Assembly: GCA_025024175.1 (NCBI GenBank)
Contig: QCXZ01000003.1
Location: 58,732,023-58,796,022, forward strand
Direction of reading: 5' to 3'
From: Rhyzopertha dominica
Taxonomy: Eukaryota; Arthropoda; Insecta; Coleoptera; Bostrichidae
DNA: 64,000 nucleotides
Part shown: piece after piece, positions 45,101 through 55,139 of the stretch
Position numbering within the stretch: position 1 is the first letter of the stretch
How the letters are laid out: every line of letters begins with the position of its first letter
Notes under the pieces: model-generated
The model's database searches: none
What the model was told of the DNA's origin: nothing
What the model saw: only the letters and a program-made list of their open reading frames with translations
Position numbers and translations under genes: made by a program

Positions 45101-47458
45101 TGGAGCGCCAAACCTGACACGTTAAATTACCGAATTAATCCACTGAAGCGAACCAAAAGAGTGACCAAACGCCAAATATTGTCAGTCGTGAGTCAAATAT
45201 TCGATCCAATGGGGTTGGTGCAACCAGTAGTCATGCGAGCGAAAATGTTATTGCAAATGTTATGGCGCGAAAACCTAAACTGGGACCAACCGGTTTCAGA
45301 CACAATACAGACTAGGTTCGAGGACTTTTGTCACGATTTACAAGCACTAAATAGACTCGAAATTCCCAGATATGCATTGCATCAGAACGTCATTGAAAGC
45401 GAAATACACGTTTTCAGCGACGCGTCAGAAAAGGGGTACGGTGCGTGTATCTACTTAAGGTGTAATACGGGAGACGATACATATTTTACGAAACTTCTGT
45501 GCGCGAAAGGTAGAGTTGCTCCAATCAAGCAGGTAACCTTGCCGAGGTTAGAATTATGCGCAGCATTGCTAGGCGCAAAGCTTGCCCAAAGAGTAAAAAA
45601 TGCGTTAAAAGTCGATTTCGCGCGATCCTATTTCTGGACAGATTCTATGATTACCTACCATTGGATACAAAGTTCTCCAGAAAGATGGAAAACGTTTGTG
45701 TCTAACAGGGTGAGTGTAATTCAATGCTTAACCGACGCGAGCGAGTGGTGGCATGTGAGGTCACAGGACAATCCAGCGGATTGCATTTCGCGAGGTATTT
45801 CGGCTAGCGAAATAAAAGATAAAGGTCTATGGTGGCACGGGCCCCCATGGCTCTCGCGAGCGGAACGTGAGTGGACTGTGAGCAGTCCCACTCAGGGTTC
45901 GGAACAAATGCCAGACCAGCGTAAGGTTAGCACTGCTGTGTGTTCCGCGGTAACTACCTGTAACGAAGAAGGCAAAGATTTGTTTTCCCGATTCTCGTCG
46001 TTAAAGAGATTAAGGCGGGTAGTTGCATATTGCTTGCGATTTAAGCATAACGCTAAAAAACCCGAAGAGAAAATAATTGGTCCTTTGAACGTAGATGAAC
46101 TTCAGCATTCTCTCGAAGCAATAATAAAATTAGCACAGCAACAGTCTTTTGCTTCAGAACTTCGCGATTTAAGGGAGAAGGGTTGCGTAAAACAATCAAG
46201 TAGCATTTTGTCGCTGCATCCCTTCATTGATTCAACCGGCATTATCAGAGTAGGTGGTCGTTTGTTAAAGGCTAATATTAGTTTCAATAAGAAGCATCCG
46301 ATTATTCTTAGCTGTAAGCATCCTCTTGCGCGATTAATATTGAATGCAGAACATTGGCGTCTCCTCCATTGCGGTCCACAACATCTTTTGTATTCGGTTC
46401 GCGAGAAGTACTGGATAACTTCCGGGCGTAACCTAGCGAGGGATGTAGTACACAAGTGTGTAATTTGCTTTAAGGCTAAACCGAAATTGTCCGAATACGT
46501 CATGGGTAACTTGCCTACTGAGCGAGTAAATCTGTATGTGCCCTTTACTCACGTGGGTTGTGATTATGCTGGACCCTTTCTTTTGAAAGACCGAAAAACG
46601 CGAAAACCGATATTGACAAAAGCGTGGGTATGCATCTTCGTTTGTTTAGGAATAAAGGCGGTGCATTTAGAGTTGGTCACCGATTTGACCACCAAATCGT
46701 TCTTAGAGTGTTTCCGCAGGTTTGTGGCCCGACGCGGGAGGCCAGCCAAGGTTTTTTCCGACAACGGTACTGCATTCGTCGGTGCGAGCAAGGAAATAAT
46801 AAAATTTTTGAAAAAAGAAAAAGAAATCATTTCTGAGAGCTTGTCTAACGATTCGATCGAATGGAAATTTATACCTCCGCGAGCACCTTCTTTTGGGGGT
46901 TTGTGGGAGGCTGGCGTCAAAAGCGTCAAACATCACCTCAAGCGCGTTATATCTGTTAATACTTACCTTCATTATGAAAACTTTATGACCGTTTTAACAG
47001 GAATAGAGGCCGTATTGAATTCGCGCCCTCTGAGTCCCCTTTCATCAAATCCCAATGATTATTGTCCTTTGACTCCGGGCCATTTTTTGATCGGACGTCC
47101 ATTAATNGCACTTCCCGAGTCGAACCTTACCTCNTTACCAGAAAATCGTCTGTGTCATTATCGACGTCTTCAGCAAATAATACAACAGTTTTGGCAAAGG
47201 TGGAGCATCGAGTATCTCGGAGAACTTCAAACACGACAAAAGTGGAAACAAGAAGCTAGTCGACTGCTAAAGGTGGGCAGTCTAGTTCTTGTAAAAGAAG
47301 ATAATCTTCCACCACTTCGATGGAAGACAGCGCGAGTGGTAGCGGTTCATCCCGGCGCAGACCAAGTTGTGCGAGTGGTGAGCGTAAAATTCGCGGACAA
47401 CAAAGTGTCGAAGCGCTCAGTGCAAAAGTTGTGCGTGCTGCCGATTGATGGACAGTAA
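42197..47458 (+). CDS. gag-pol: BEL/Pao gag-pol polyprotein, 1753 aa
   Basis: The single frame makes structural and enzymatic proteins for retrotransposition in virus-like particles. Residues about 130-300 are the DUF1759 gag core. Zinc knuckles follow: C348/C351/H355/C360, C381/C384/H389/C394 and C399/C402/H406/H411. The aspartic protease motif is LLDPGSQ with D492. RT has D821 (SADI) and FYVDD at 896-900. RNase H has D1075, E1119, D1149 and D1195 (NPAD). Integrase has H1386/H1391 and C1421/C1424 for zinc, then D1456, D1522 and E1571 (GLWEAG), followed by a DUF5641-type C-terminal domain (about 1650-1740). ATG at 42197 (AAAAAATGTC) is the first in frame, and TAA ends it at 47456-47458. Two ambiguous bases give residue 1637 (Ile or Met) and a silent change at Ser1646. 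Length is normal for the family. All catalytic residues are present, so it is probably active. Confidence 0.97.
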   Translation: MSNLAQLRFKRGQAKASVTRVQKYFDAIDASNPTENDIIQLKLRLTRLDPIFAEFSIVQGDIEYEMEKEKASDDDIEKESEERERFETIYFDLIAKITNVICKFEAKQNAIFEASDNASSHSGSLNHSIASSKLPAMNLPSFDGALDKWLDYRDIFLSVIEKDKNLDDTQKMYYLRCSLQGEAADIISSIPKTGENYRVAWETLIDRYENKEIIVFNYVQALFDAPTLSKESHTDLRKLYEVFNKNLSCLKSLGIDTDAWDIIIIHLLSSKFDYRTKRDWNATKFEGDLPTMREMKNFLKERCDQLQKTDMRKNQKIDMKENPTGFNTRNRPQKVIACVAQNTSNLSCYFCKGKHTIFKCECFAKLPVSDRCDNIKKLKLCSNCFNPNHGLENCDRPGCRKCGMKHNSLLHKETKVASAAADENTNTAREQATNCVSVEPADKNKNTVLSGMAGGFETGNSNEKITYTILSTAIVNVQDKNNKTIAARVLLDPGSQSNIMTENLCDKLGLIKRHVNYAVTGVGQEQATPAQYKVVVKISSRTFDYSKEIDCLVLDKITKPIPSLTFNPANLKIPKGTKLADPDFYEKNEIDILINATVYYSLLNMNQQKLKNGLILQNTKLGWVLSGDILLSTPARQVLSHVCLDTDLNKAITKFWEVEQCDQIQRKEHFCEEHFTRTVHRESTGRFVVQIPFKKEITNLGGSKEMALTRFEKLEKRLSKNESLKRKYSEFMAEYKANGHMKEILQNLDTLEDNTAYYMPHRAVIKEESITTKCRVVFDGSAKTNNNLSLNDVQHVGPTVQSELLDILLRFRRFAFVMSADITKMYRQVLIDPNQTKFQRIFWRENQYEEMRCFELLTVTYGLAASAFLATRCLLQLAIENKETFPEASQVITNSFYVDDLLTGRDSQNELLKLQTEISSILASAGFPLHKWLSNSEELQNLFQTNANLNSSVLNIGENDQNKTLGVYWSAKPDTLNYRINPLKRTKRVTKRQILSVVSQIFDPMGLVQPVVMRAKMLLQMLWRENLNWDQPVSDTIQTRFEDFCHDLQALNRLEIPRYALHQNVIESEIHVFSDASEKGYGACIYLRCNTGDDTYFTKLLCAKGRVAPIKQVTLPRLELCAALLGAKLAQRVKNALKVDFARSYFWTDSMITYHWIQSSPERWKTFVSNRVSVIQCLTDASEWWHVRSQDNPADCISRGISASEIKDKGLWWHGPPWLSRAEREWTVSSPTQGSEQMPDQRKVSTAVCSAVTTCNEEGKDLFSRFSSLKRLRRVVAYCLRFKHNAKKPEEKIIGPLNVDELQHSLEAIIKLAQQQSFASELRDLREKGCVKQSSSILSLHPFIDSTGIIRVGGRLLKANISFNKKHPIILSCKHPLARLILNAEHWRLLHCGPQHLLYSVREKYWITSGRNLARDVVHKCVICFKAKPKLSEYVMGNLPTERVNLYVPFTHVGCDYAGPFLLKDRKTRKPILTKAWVCIFVCLGIKAVHLELVTDLTTKSFLECFRRFVARRGRPAKVFSDNGTAFVGASKEIIKFLKKEKEIISESLSNDSIEWKFIPPRAPSFGGLWEAGVKSVKHHLKRVISVNTYLHYENFMTVLTGIEAVLNSRPLSPLSSNPNDYCPLTPGHFLIGRPLXALPESNLTXLPENRLCHYRRLQQIIQQFWQRWSIEYLGELQTRQKWKQEASRLLKVGSLVLVKEDNLPPLRWKTARVVAVHPGADQVVRVVSVKFADNKVSKRSVQKLCVLPIDGQ

Positions 47459-47549
47459 AGTGCCAAAAGGACGAGCAGTTGATCTTGCCAAGTTTGTTCA
47501 TTGTTTAAGTTTAACTGTTGCTCATTGGTATTAAAATTTGGTAAATTTT
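47459..47549 (+). other. 3' untranslated segment of the BEL element
   Basis: Short non-coding link between the gag-pol stop and the polypurine tract. No env or accessory frame is present. Confidence 0.8.
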
Positions 47550-47562
47550 AAGGCCGGCGGTA
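47550..47562 (+). other. Polypurine-tract-like site
   Basis: AAGGCCGGCGGTA directly abuts the right LTR, where plus-strand DNA synthesis would be primed. It is GC-rich and only partly purine. Confidence 0.6.
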
Positions 47563-47837
47563 TGTTAGCGCCAGACAAAATAAAATATTTCAAAGGTGGC
47601 CTGCGCGCCATCTCTTATGTGTTGGAAGAACTAGATACGCTGTGCGCCGTGCGGTGGCAGCACATTCGAGCAATCAACAATTCGACTAGGACGCCTGTTG
47701 CGTCGTGCTTGCTTTTTGCTAATAAAAGAGTTAAAAAGTCAAGTGTAAAAGTGTTTTATTCCACCGTGCCAGCTTGTTTCTATGTGACAAAGAATCAGCG
47801 AGGAAATACAGCCACTGGGACAGAGTTAGCCCCAACA
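47563..47837 (+). repeat. Right LTR of the BEL/Pao element
   Basis: Identical to the left LTR over 275 bp apart from the n at 41851, which is T here (47731). AATAAA lies at 47721-47726. Confidence 0.96.
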
Positions 47838-47842
47838 ATAAG
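47838..47842. repeat. Target-site duplication, right (ATAAG)
   Basis: Exact copy of 41678-41682. Confidence 0.93.
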
Positions 47843-48985
47843 TGATAGGCATTTCACTGTTCAGAAAATTCTAAATATTTATCCCTTTAAGTAACCTTCA
47901 ATTAATAATCACTGGTTCTGTTTTTACAAAATGGGCATAAGGTTAAAATCTTAAAACTTGGTCATCTAGTCGGATCTCGCAACTCGAATTTCGTCCTTAT
48001 TGTGGGCTCATCAGGCGAAAATACCGTGCGAATAGCTCATGCAAATTCAGCGTGGCGTACGTCTTGTAATGGTCAGGAACGATGCAATCTAGCAGAACCA
48101 GTGGGAGATATCTATTCGTACCTAAGGATTCCATGGCAAGGGCGAAATTTGAGTTGCAAGACCTTACTGGGTCCCCAAGACAGATTCAAATTAAACATCG
48201 TAGCCTACGGATAGTTTTAGTAATCGTTAGCACTCTCTTTTTATACGGTGGTTGAAGTTCTTTTTTGATAAATTTTGTTTCAAACTACTGTGCTTAGATA
48301 ACCTTGAAACCTTATTCAGGACCTCGTGTTACTGTGTTATTGTCGCCTGTACAACAACAAACTTACACCGTTACCGTTGAAATGAAATTTTAAATAAATT
48401 TATATGTGAAGAAAGTCTACAAAACAGATCGCCAATAAATAAATGGGTATCGAAAACTAGTGTTGTTCTCTTTTTATGACAACTGCAACTGGTGATTACT
48501 AGGTATTAGATATCATCCATATTATCATATCGAAACATGTTTTTGTTACACATGGGATAGGCAAGCATATACACTCAAACAATCTATAGCGAGAATTTCT
48601 GGAAGAATCGAAGAACACCAGATTTGGTCACTTAAATCATACACTGCTTTAACACGAGGTAGTACAGGTTCGCAAAGTAAGAAAAAATATTTTATGAAGG
48701 GTTAGACATGTTTAAGATCACATTCTGTAACAAAATATTTTGAGTTCATGGCTTATTCATTAATAGTGGGCTAAAAATTACATTACAGACATTACATATT
48801 TCCTCCTGAAGGGCCTTAAATATACAAATTCGCGTATCGAGTTAGACGGAAGGGAAAATACTAAAGATAGCATAGCCTCGGGAAGGTAAAAGCACTCTTC
48901 GAATATAACACAGACACACAGTATCTCCTTCCCCGCGAATTACATTCATTCTCTCCTGATTGTTCGCCGAACCCCCGGTCTATAT
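47843..48985. other. Anonymous sequence with a GC-richer patch at 48000-48200
   Basis: A 70-codon plus frame (48002-48214) lies in the patch, which has mixed composition like the other islands (for example CCCAAGACAGATTCAAATTA). No domain. The remainder is AT-rich. Confidence 0.3.
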
Positions 48986-49290
48986 TTAGCAGTTGCCACC
49001 CCCGTCTATACACGCTGCACCCCTAACCTACATGCAGGGCAAACTTGATTATGATATGGACACAGTCAGGCGACGGTCGGGCATAGTCCCCCCTTTCCGT
49101 CTAATGGAACACACCGTGATCGACGATAAACATGCCGTAATGGCACGTGTAGTGCCCGACGTGTCTGTAGGGGGCGCCACACCTGAGATGCAGACTCTCC
49201 CCTTGTCCCCATTTCGCCATAGACGGCACGGTTGCCAGGTTACATCTCGAGCCTCAATTCAATACAACTTAAATCAAGGCACCTTCGAAG
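48960..49290. promoter_or_regulatory. GC-richer island, possible regulatory element
   Basis: Among the most GC-rich 300 bp of the window. A 106-codon frame (48993-49313) is proline/arginine/threonine-rich and without a known domain; it lacks clear splice sites. It could be an exon, but I favour a regulatory or repeat-derived block. Confidence 0.25.
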
Positions 49291-51190
49291 TTAATCAACA
49301 AGATAAATCGTAAAAAATTTGAAAAAAATCCAATTCGTGATAAAATAATCCTGTACATGCCCTTGAATTAGGTTTATAACCAAAAGGCATACATTTATCT
49401 ATTTTTTCGCGCAGTATTTTGCAAGGGTAACCCCAAATTGTCATTACAAGATTTAAATTTCGTGTTATTTTCCTTATAAACAAAAACAATTATATGGTTT
49501 TTGGGGAGACATCTTTACTAGTTCCGTAGCACTTAACAGAAAGGAGTTAAGTATTGAAAGATAACGAAAGTAAAAAACACTAACAACGTAGGACCAAGTT
49601 AAACAGAATTGCAATAAGTAAACTATAGAATCATTTGATATTAGCAACTATTTTAAATATCAAAGAAACTTTATAATTGAAGATATTAGTGCAAAAAACC
49701 TGCCAAGTCCACTTTTAAACGAAATTGACTTTTTGTACAGGTTAAGTATTTTCAATCATCCGAGACTGTTTTAAGAAAAAATATATTGCACTACAATAAT
49801 ATTTAAAAACACCAATTTTGAGTGGGACAAAATGCTTGCAAAATCTAGAACGTTTTTCCTTATTTTCTCACAAATGTTGATTTAGAACTTGGCCGGTTTT
49901 TGCACCAACGTCTACAATTATTCTATAGCGACACTTGCAAAAGCAGTTGATTTAAGTTGACTCCTTGACTCACGTCATTTTTTGTACGTCGTAGAAAAGT
50001 AAGATGAGATTCTCGTACAGCAAAAGTCACTTTTATCAATTTTACAGTTAGAAATCGCCTCAATTTCCAAATATATTTGCCTAAAGCCTGAGAACGATCT
50101 TGTGGTAAAATAATTGCTAATTGCGATCTTTACCTTTGGCGTTATTTTTGCCAACAATTTTACGAATTTCAGTTATTCCATCGTTTAGCTCGCAAATACA
50201 AAGCAGCTTAGGTGAAAATGTCGATCGTCAGTTTTTCAATAAAGACTATTTTTATACATATTGGGCACAATTATTGAGTTGTGCCGTTTTGCAAAAAACA
50301 GTTGTTCTCTTCTATCGTTGAGGGTTTGAAATACTTTATAGAACTCTGGTAATACTAAGTACATAATACATTATAGTATAGTTACAGGTTGGTATGCAGT
50401 TTAGTTGTCATATGCTTTATACAGCAGAAACGTTCGCTGACAGTGTTGTCGCTGTAAGTGTCAACCGAGGTGTCAACTGTCACTGTCAACCGCAAAGTCA
50501 CCAACAATCTATGAACGAAAAGTATTTGACACTGATGCCCACTAAACCAGTTCTGTCGTTCTCTCTGCGTTATGCTGATGGGTATCTTATGATGGTAATG
50601 GAAATACGTCATTGATGATGCAACTTTACAGTTCTAGGAACAAATAACAAAAAAAATAACAAATTCCAAATAACATAGGGAAGAAAGTACCAAAACTTTT
50701 CGATTTATCTGTAATTGTGATTCTTACAATTGTTTATATGCCTGTATGGCCAAACTGATCATGTTACAGCACTAGATATCCTATACAATATATGTATAAA
50801 ATAGCTGTAAAAACTGTAGTAGATATAACTATAGAAAATGCAGTAACACAAAGAATTTGTATTTTAAAGTAAAATAAAAATGTCATTTTAAGACCATTTA
50901 TTGAGAACTGAAATTTTCTGAGACATATTATCACCGCTTGATTCCTGTAGTGCAAGCATATTACAAAAAATGTCCCACGAGTCTAGTACTTATTTATTTA
51001 CACAAATTACGACCAATTTCCAGTAATATAACAAAAGTTAAGTAATTAGCTAACTTAGGTCGTGTAATGATTTTATGTTTAAGTTTAAGTTTAAAATGCG
51101 ACACTTGTAACGATANTGTTCGATCTAAATGTAAAAGTAGCTATCGCTTCGCAAAAAATATTAAAAAATCTATTTAAAAGAACATTTAGC
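49291..51190. other. Two kilobases without a recognised gene
   Basis: AT-rich. Frames of 60-76 codons on both strands around 49975-50615 have no domain. One ambiguous base lies at 51116. Confidence 0.4.
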
Positions 51191-51194
51191 ATGC

Positions 51195-51620
51195 ATAATT
51201 TTGTGAGTGGAAATGGCAACCTCGCCTAGCGCACCCTTTAAAGTTATCGCATTAGCCATTCACGCACACCCTGGAATTTTATTATACCTACTACAGTACT
51301 TAACATACATCAGATTAAAACATTTCGGGTACGGTATTCATGGAAGTGTCGCGCTTGAAGTATTGTTACGTGCTCTTTCTCTCTCTCCTAGCTGCTTTTA
51401 AGTTAAATGGGCCGTGCTTTACGCTACAAACGCGATGAAGTTGTTTTCTGTTTGTTTTTCAAGTGGCTTTTTTATCTCGTGCGGTCCACGGCGGATTTGT
51501 GTGGACAAAATAAAACAGAATTTGCTTAGCATACATTTAAAATGTCGACTGCACTGTAATAATTATACCTGGCTCGCTGGTGTTATTTTGCTGACGGCAA
51601 AATAGTTTCGGTCAGGTGTA
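51195..51620. promoter_or_regulatory. GC-richer island, possible regulatory element
   Basis: Raised GC with a pyrimidine tract TTTCTCTCTCTCCTAG near 51380, a good splice-acceptor shape. Two adjacent plus frames (51207-51401 and 51414-51605) have no domain. An exon cannot be excluded. Confidence 0.25.
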
Positions 51621-51748
51621 TGGTAATGAAATTAAGCCGATTATATGTAGACGATGGAAAACATATGAAACCGTTGTCAAACTTTGTAATTAAATCTAAT
51701 ATTTGTTGTGCAATAGGAGATTTTTCGTAGTACGCGAAAGCAGTAGTA

Positions 51749-52098
51749 CAGGGTTTCTATAAATTATTCATGCAACGCAGGCGGCGTTGATTTCTGAATC
51801 CTTTGTGCCGCCTTTTTGTAACTGCTGCCAAGCTACAATATGCACGGCGATAGCAGTTGAAGGTTGCAAATCCATGGCACACCACAGCTCCTGCAACCTT
51901 AAAGTTAATAATCCCACAAAACACTACAGTATATGTTGAAAATACATACCCCCAGGCGTTTCCTCATATTAAAATATATCAAATAATTCAAAAATCAACA
52001 GATGACAAGTGTACGTCACTTTCCTGAGAGGCGGCAAATTGATTTAATCGATAATTTCGATAAGCACCCTGGATGCATGAACATTTATAGAAACCCTG
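51749..52098 (+). mobile_element. MITE copy 1, 350 bp, TA-inserting
   Basis: The ends are inverted (CAGGGTTTCTATAAAT at the left; ATTTATAGAAACCCTG at the right, with a looser match continuing into ATGCAT-type text) and TA flanks both sides (51747-51748, 52099-52100). No coding capacity. TA insertion and CAGGG ends point to the Tc1/mariner superfamily. Copies 2 and 3 at 55.4 and 58.5 kb share the interior. Confidence 0.9.
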
Positions 52099-52324
52099 TA
52101 TAACAATTACCGTCATTTTACCTTAAACTGAACCTACGCAAAATATGTATCAATATTAATACGGTGAGTGCGTTTTTTTTTTAATTTGGAAGAAAAGACA
52201 AACTTTCAATCTGACAATAAATGATAAGTTTAGATATTAAGAGTTACTTTTTCATACTAAAACAATATGTATTTAGTACCTTAGTATAAATGCGCTTTAA
52301 TTAATAATATTAGTTGGGTTAGTA

Positions 52325-52436
52325 GAGCAATTTATGTCTAAAATGAAAATGAAACAATACAATCACTTTTCATACCTTCGTAGACAACCAGTAGATGGCG
52401 CTGTATGCTTACAACTTTGTATGACCCCCCCCCCCC
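52325..52436 (-). repeat. mariner terminal fragment with poly-C expansion
   Basis: On minus, GGGTCATACAAAGTTGTAAG then CATACAGCGCCATCTACTGG matches the left end of the mariner copies A and B, through TATTGTTTCATTTTC. Only about 100 bp of the terminus remain. The outer GGG has expanded into 12 Cs on plus (52425-52436). Confidence 0.7.
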
Positions 52437-52512
52437 AATATTTAAATTCGCACTAACGGCCCTTAATTTATTATGCCACGTATATATGCCGTTTTGATCT
52501 CGAATCTTACAG

Positions 52513-52690
52513 CGCTTTAGTGGTATATATGGCATCATAAATGAACGGCATCCAAACGATCCTAGGTTCGATTCCCAGTCAAACCTAGCAATAGGTACTT
52601 TTTCAGACGTGTATTAGCCTGCTAATCCAACTAATTACATCTTATAATAATTATAAATACATTCAATTACTAATTAGCTTTGATCAATAA
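52513..52690 (+). repeat. tRNA-derived SINE copy
   Basis: GCTTTAGTGGTATATATGGC (A-box-like), then AGGTTCGATTCCCAGTCAAA (B-box), then GGTACTTTTTCAGACGTGTA, TTAGCCTGCTAATCC and an AT-rich tail. This is the best-preserved plus-strand copy in the window. Confidence 0.7.
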
Positions 52691-53485
52691 ATAATAATTA
52701 ATCTTTGTTTATTTAAATGAGAAAGATGCTGAGAGGTAAACAGATAAACCATTCTGTTTTCCCCTAAAACCTCAACGAAAGAAAGCAACGGGAGTACTAC
52801 GGCATCAATAAATAAAAAGTTAATAAGGTCACTACGATTTTAATCTATTAACTTCATGATTTCTCGAAGGGAAATGGAACGAACGTCACAGCCGTACTGA
52901 ATTTTTTCATGTAGGTACGAAGAGAATTTTGAAAATATGATGTGGTGATGCAAACTCATTGAAGATTTTTTAACTTGTAGGGAACATGCTGGAATCTTCT
53001 GATACCCAAGGTAGACCAAAGGCTGGAGCAAAAAAAATCCCGAGCTATATCTAAAGGGCGGTTTCTCTTCTCTTCGTTAAAATTGATGTTGGCTAAAATC
53101 AACCCAGTACCCATGACAACACCTTAAATTGAGGTATGTGATTGACTTAGATTTTAAATACAGAATTGGTTTTAGCTTAAAATAAAGAAGGGAAACCGGC
53201 CCAAAGTATATAAATAAATAGTAATGGAGTTTTGCGGAAGTCCACAAGTAGGATATCTACTTTAACGGGTTGAGCTCCAATTATTTTAACTTTTTTGCTT
53301 AGGGCTGTAAAATAACAAACTACTCGCTAATGCAAAGCTTCTCTCAATATAGGCTAAGTTATGATTTATGATTTGGCAGCAATGCTGTTCGATCCTTTTT
53401 GAGCTAACTGTTTAGCTACAATACGACGCGATGTAAACGTGGTAAGTGCCGCTTAGGCATGTTTTGAACCTCGTATTTATACGGC
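52691..53485. other. No gene recognised
   Basis: AT-rich sequence with no supportable feature. Confidence 0.4.
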
Positions 53486-53489
53486 AGCA

Positions 53490-53945
53490 ATCATTTTATC
53501 GTCTATTTACTCGAGTTTCGATTGACTCGGCCGTAGTGCGCTGTTTTCCCCCGTAGGGCAACAAAACTGCTACGAGCATCTGTGTAATTTTGTAACGTAA
53601 TCTGGGTTTAGAATCAAACGACGTCATCAAATAGCGATCAATGTACCGAGCAAAACGTCTTAACGACGACATTAGCTCTCATAAATAATCCCAGCAGACG
53701 AAAGTCGATAAACTTGCCAGAGAGAGCGAAGTTAACAGACCCGGAATGCGATGTATTCTCTGCGAGTAACCTATCTAATCTGCACGGTTACTTGCACAAT
53801 GCATCTGAGAAATGGATACGCTTCGTGTTTGAAGGAGAGTATCGGGTTGCAGGAGTACCCTTTTTAAGAATCAAACCACGGACTCGTTGTTTACCTAAGC
53901 TGCCTGGAATGCTAATTGTACCTAGCACGAAGCTTGTTTAATAAA
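53490..53945. promoter_or_regulatory. GC-richer island, possible regulatory element
   Basis: Raised GC with ACGACGTCATC near 53620. A 75-codon frame at 53714-53941 has no domain. Inferred conserved non-coding element. Confidence 0.3.
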
Positions 53946-54165
53946 GCAACGAGTAGAAATGTTTACGTGCATAAAATAGATACATTTTCATGCTGATCTA
54001 AGAAAGTTTTGTTTTAGTCACCAATTTAAATATGTTTCACTACCGAGCCCAAATTTAATCAGTTTGTCAGTACGCGTTTTCCAGTCGGATCTGCGTCCAC
54101 CATAAAACCTAAAAGACTAATACTAGCGCATTCCCTACCTAAGACATATAAAAACTGTGACAATC
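53946..54165. other. No gene recognised
   Basis: AT-rich spacer. Confidence 0.4.
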
Positions 54166-54169
54166 TCAG

Positions 54170-54520
54170 AATGAAAACACTTTTACATTGGTTTTATTAA
54201 AATTTAGCCGCAGTAGACTGTTTTCAGGTTTTCAGATATTTGTTCATATATTCATGCCAAATGAAGTGTCGTCTCAAATTGGGACATGAAATGTGAGAGT
54301 TCACTGACATACAGAATAAATAAAAGAGGACTCAATATTCATCCTTGAGGCATGCCTTGTACAGCATCGATAACTAAGGCCGTAGTAACTTGAGAGGGTA
54401 CCCCTTCCCCCTCCCCCAAACCACATATGCATATCCATCTTAGCAAGAAAACGATTGTGAGTGACACTGTTGAAAGCCTTCGACATATCGAGGTTGATAA
54501 AAACTGACTTCAGTGAAATT
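54170..54520 (-). pseudogene. Non-LTR reverse transcriptase relic
   Basis: On minus, VFINLDMSKAFNSVTHNRFL matches the DxSKAFDxVxHxxLL block. After an insertion-like GGGGRG run, VIDAVQGMPQG matches GVPQG, and ILSPLLFILYVSEL follows in the same frame after a stop. Then LRLNFNKTNVKVF matches the 'LxLNxxKTxxxxF' block. The YADD box is missing and several frame breaks are present. Same broad class as the relics at 8.8, 10.9 and 63.3 kb. Confidence 0.75.
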
Positions 54521-55135
54521 CAAGGAAGGCGAGGCAAGTTACGGAAAAATCTTAGTATATGAAAGGAAAAACAAAGATGTTTTGTAGATTTAGGAGAGTA
54601 GCAAAGAAGAAAGACATAAGGAAACGATATATTGAGAAAAGAACAATTGAATTAAAGTGCAAAAAGCTGATAACAAACGTTAAGAGTATTGACAAAAGAA
54701 CCCAAAGGGGAATCTTGGCTACGTTCAACACTATTTGTCATGGTGATGGACGAAAATCTCATCAGTTTGTAATCATACAATACATTGCCGCTTTACTTAT
54801 TCTTGGATAGTTTTTTTGTTCCCTCTACTGCTGCTATGTATCGACATATTGTACATGTGATATTTATGGTAAATTGGTAGATAAGTTAGACGGTTAGAGT
54901 AATAAAAGGCTTTGGTTGTCACGCTGTCAAAAAACCATTCATTGCAGGATTAACAATGCTGTAAAACTGGAGTACCTAGGAATGAAACATCCACATAAAG
55001 AGTTGGTTATTTGTTTACTATTCCAATATACCAATGAATATAATACGACGCAGTCAGTGTATGCATTAAAACGTTAAAGTGAAAGAAAATTTTTTTTATG
55101 ACTCCTATGGGAATAATTGACCAAGATAAATTTGA
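54521..55135. other. No gene recognised
   Basis: A lysine/arginine-rich 83-codon plus frame (54559-54810) lacks a domain. The rest is AT-rich. Confidence 0.35.
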
Positions 55136-55139
55136 GGCC

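Larger units (their letters stand above)
41683..47837 (+). mobile_element. Intact BEL/Pao LTR retrotransposon, 6155 bp
   Basis: The layout is target duplication, 275-bp LTR, tRNA-Tyr primer site, leader, one gag-pol frame, purine tract, 275-bp LTR, target duplication. The two LTRs match at every one of 274 comparable bases (one is n in the left LTR), and the 1753-codon frame is uninterrupted. The insertion is therefore recent and could be autonomous. Order of domains in pol (protease, RT, RNase H, integrase) and the DUF1759/A17-type sequence place it in BEL/Pao. There is no env frame: only 104 bp separate the stop codon from the right LTR. Confidence 0.97.

Noticed and set aside
43902..46972. 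Several minus-strand frames of 66-133 codons under gag-pol
   Set aside because: Shadows of the 1753-codon frame on the plus strand.
47459..47562. Possible env gene downstream of pol
   Set aside because: Only 104 bp separate the pol stop from the right LTR, too short for an envelope protein.
48993..49313. 106-codon plus frame
   Set aside because: Lies in a very GC-rich patch, shows low-complexity residues and no family; kept only as an island.
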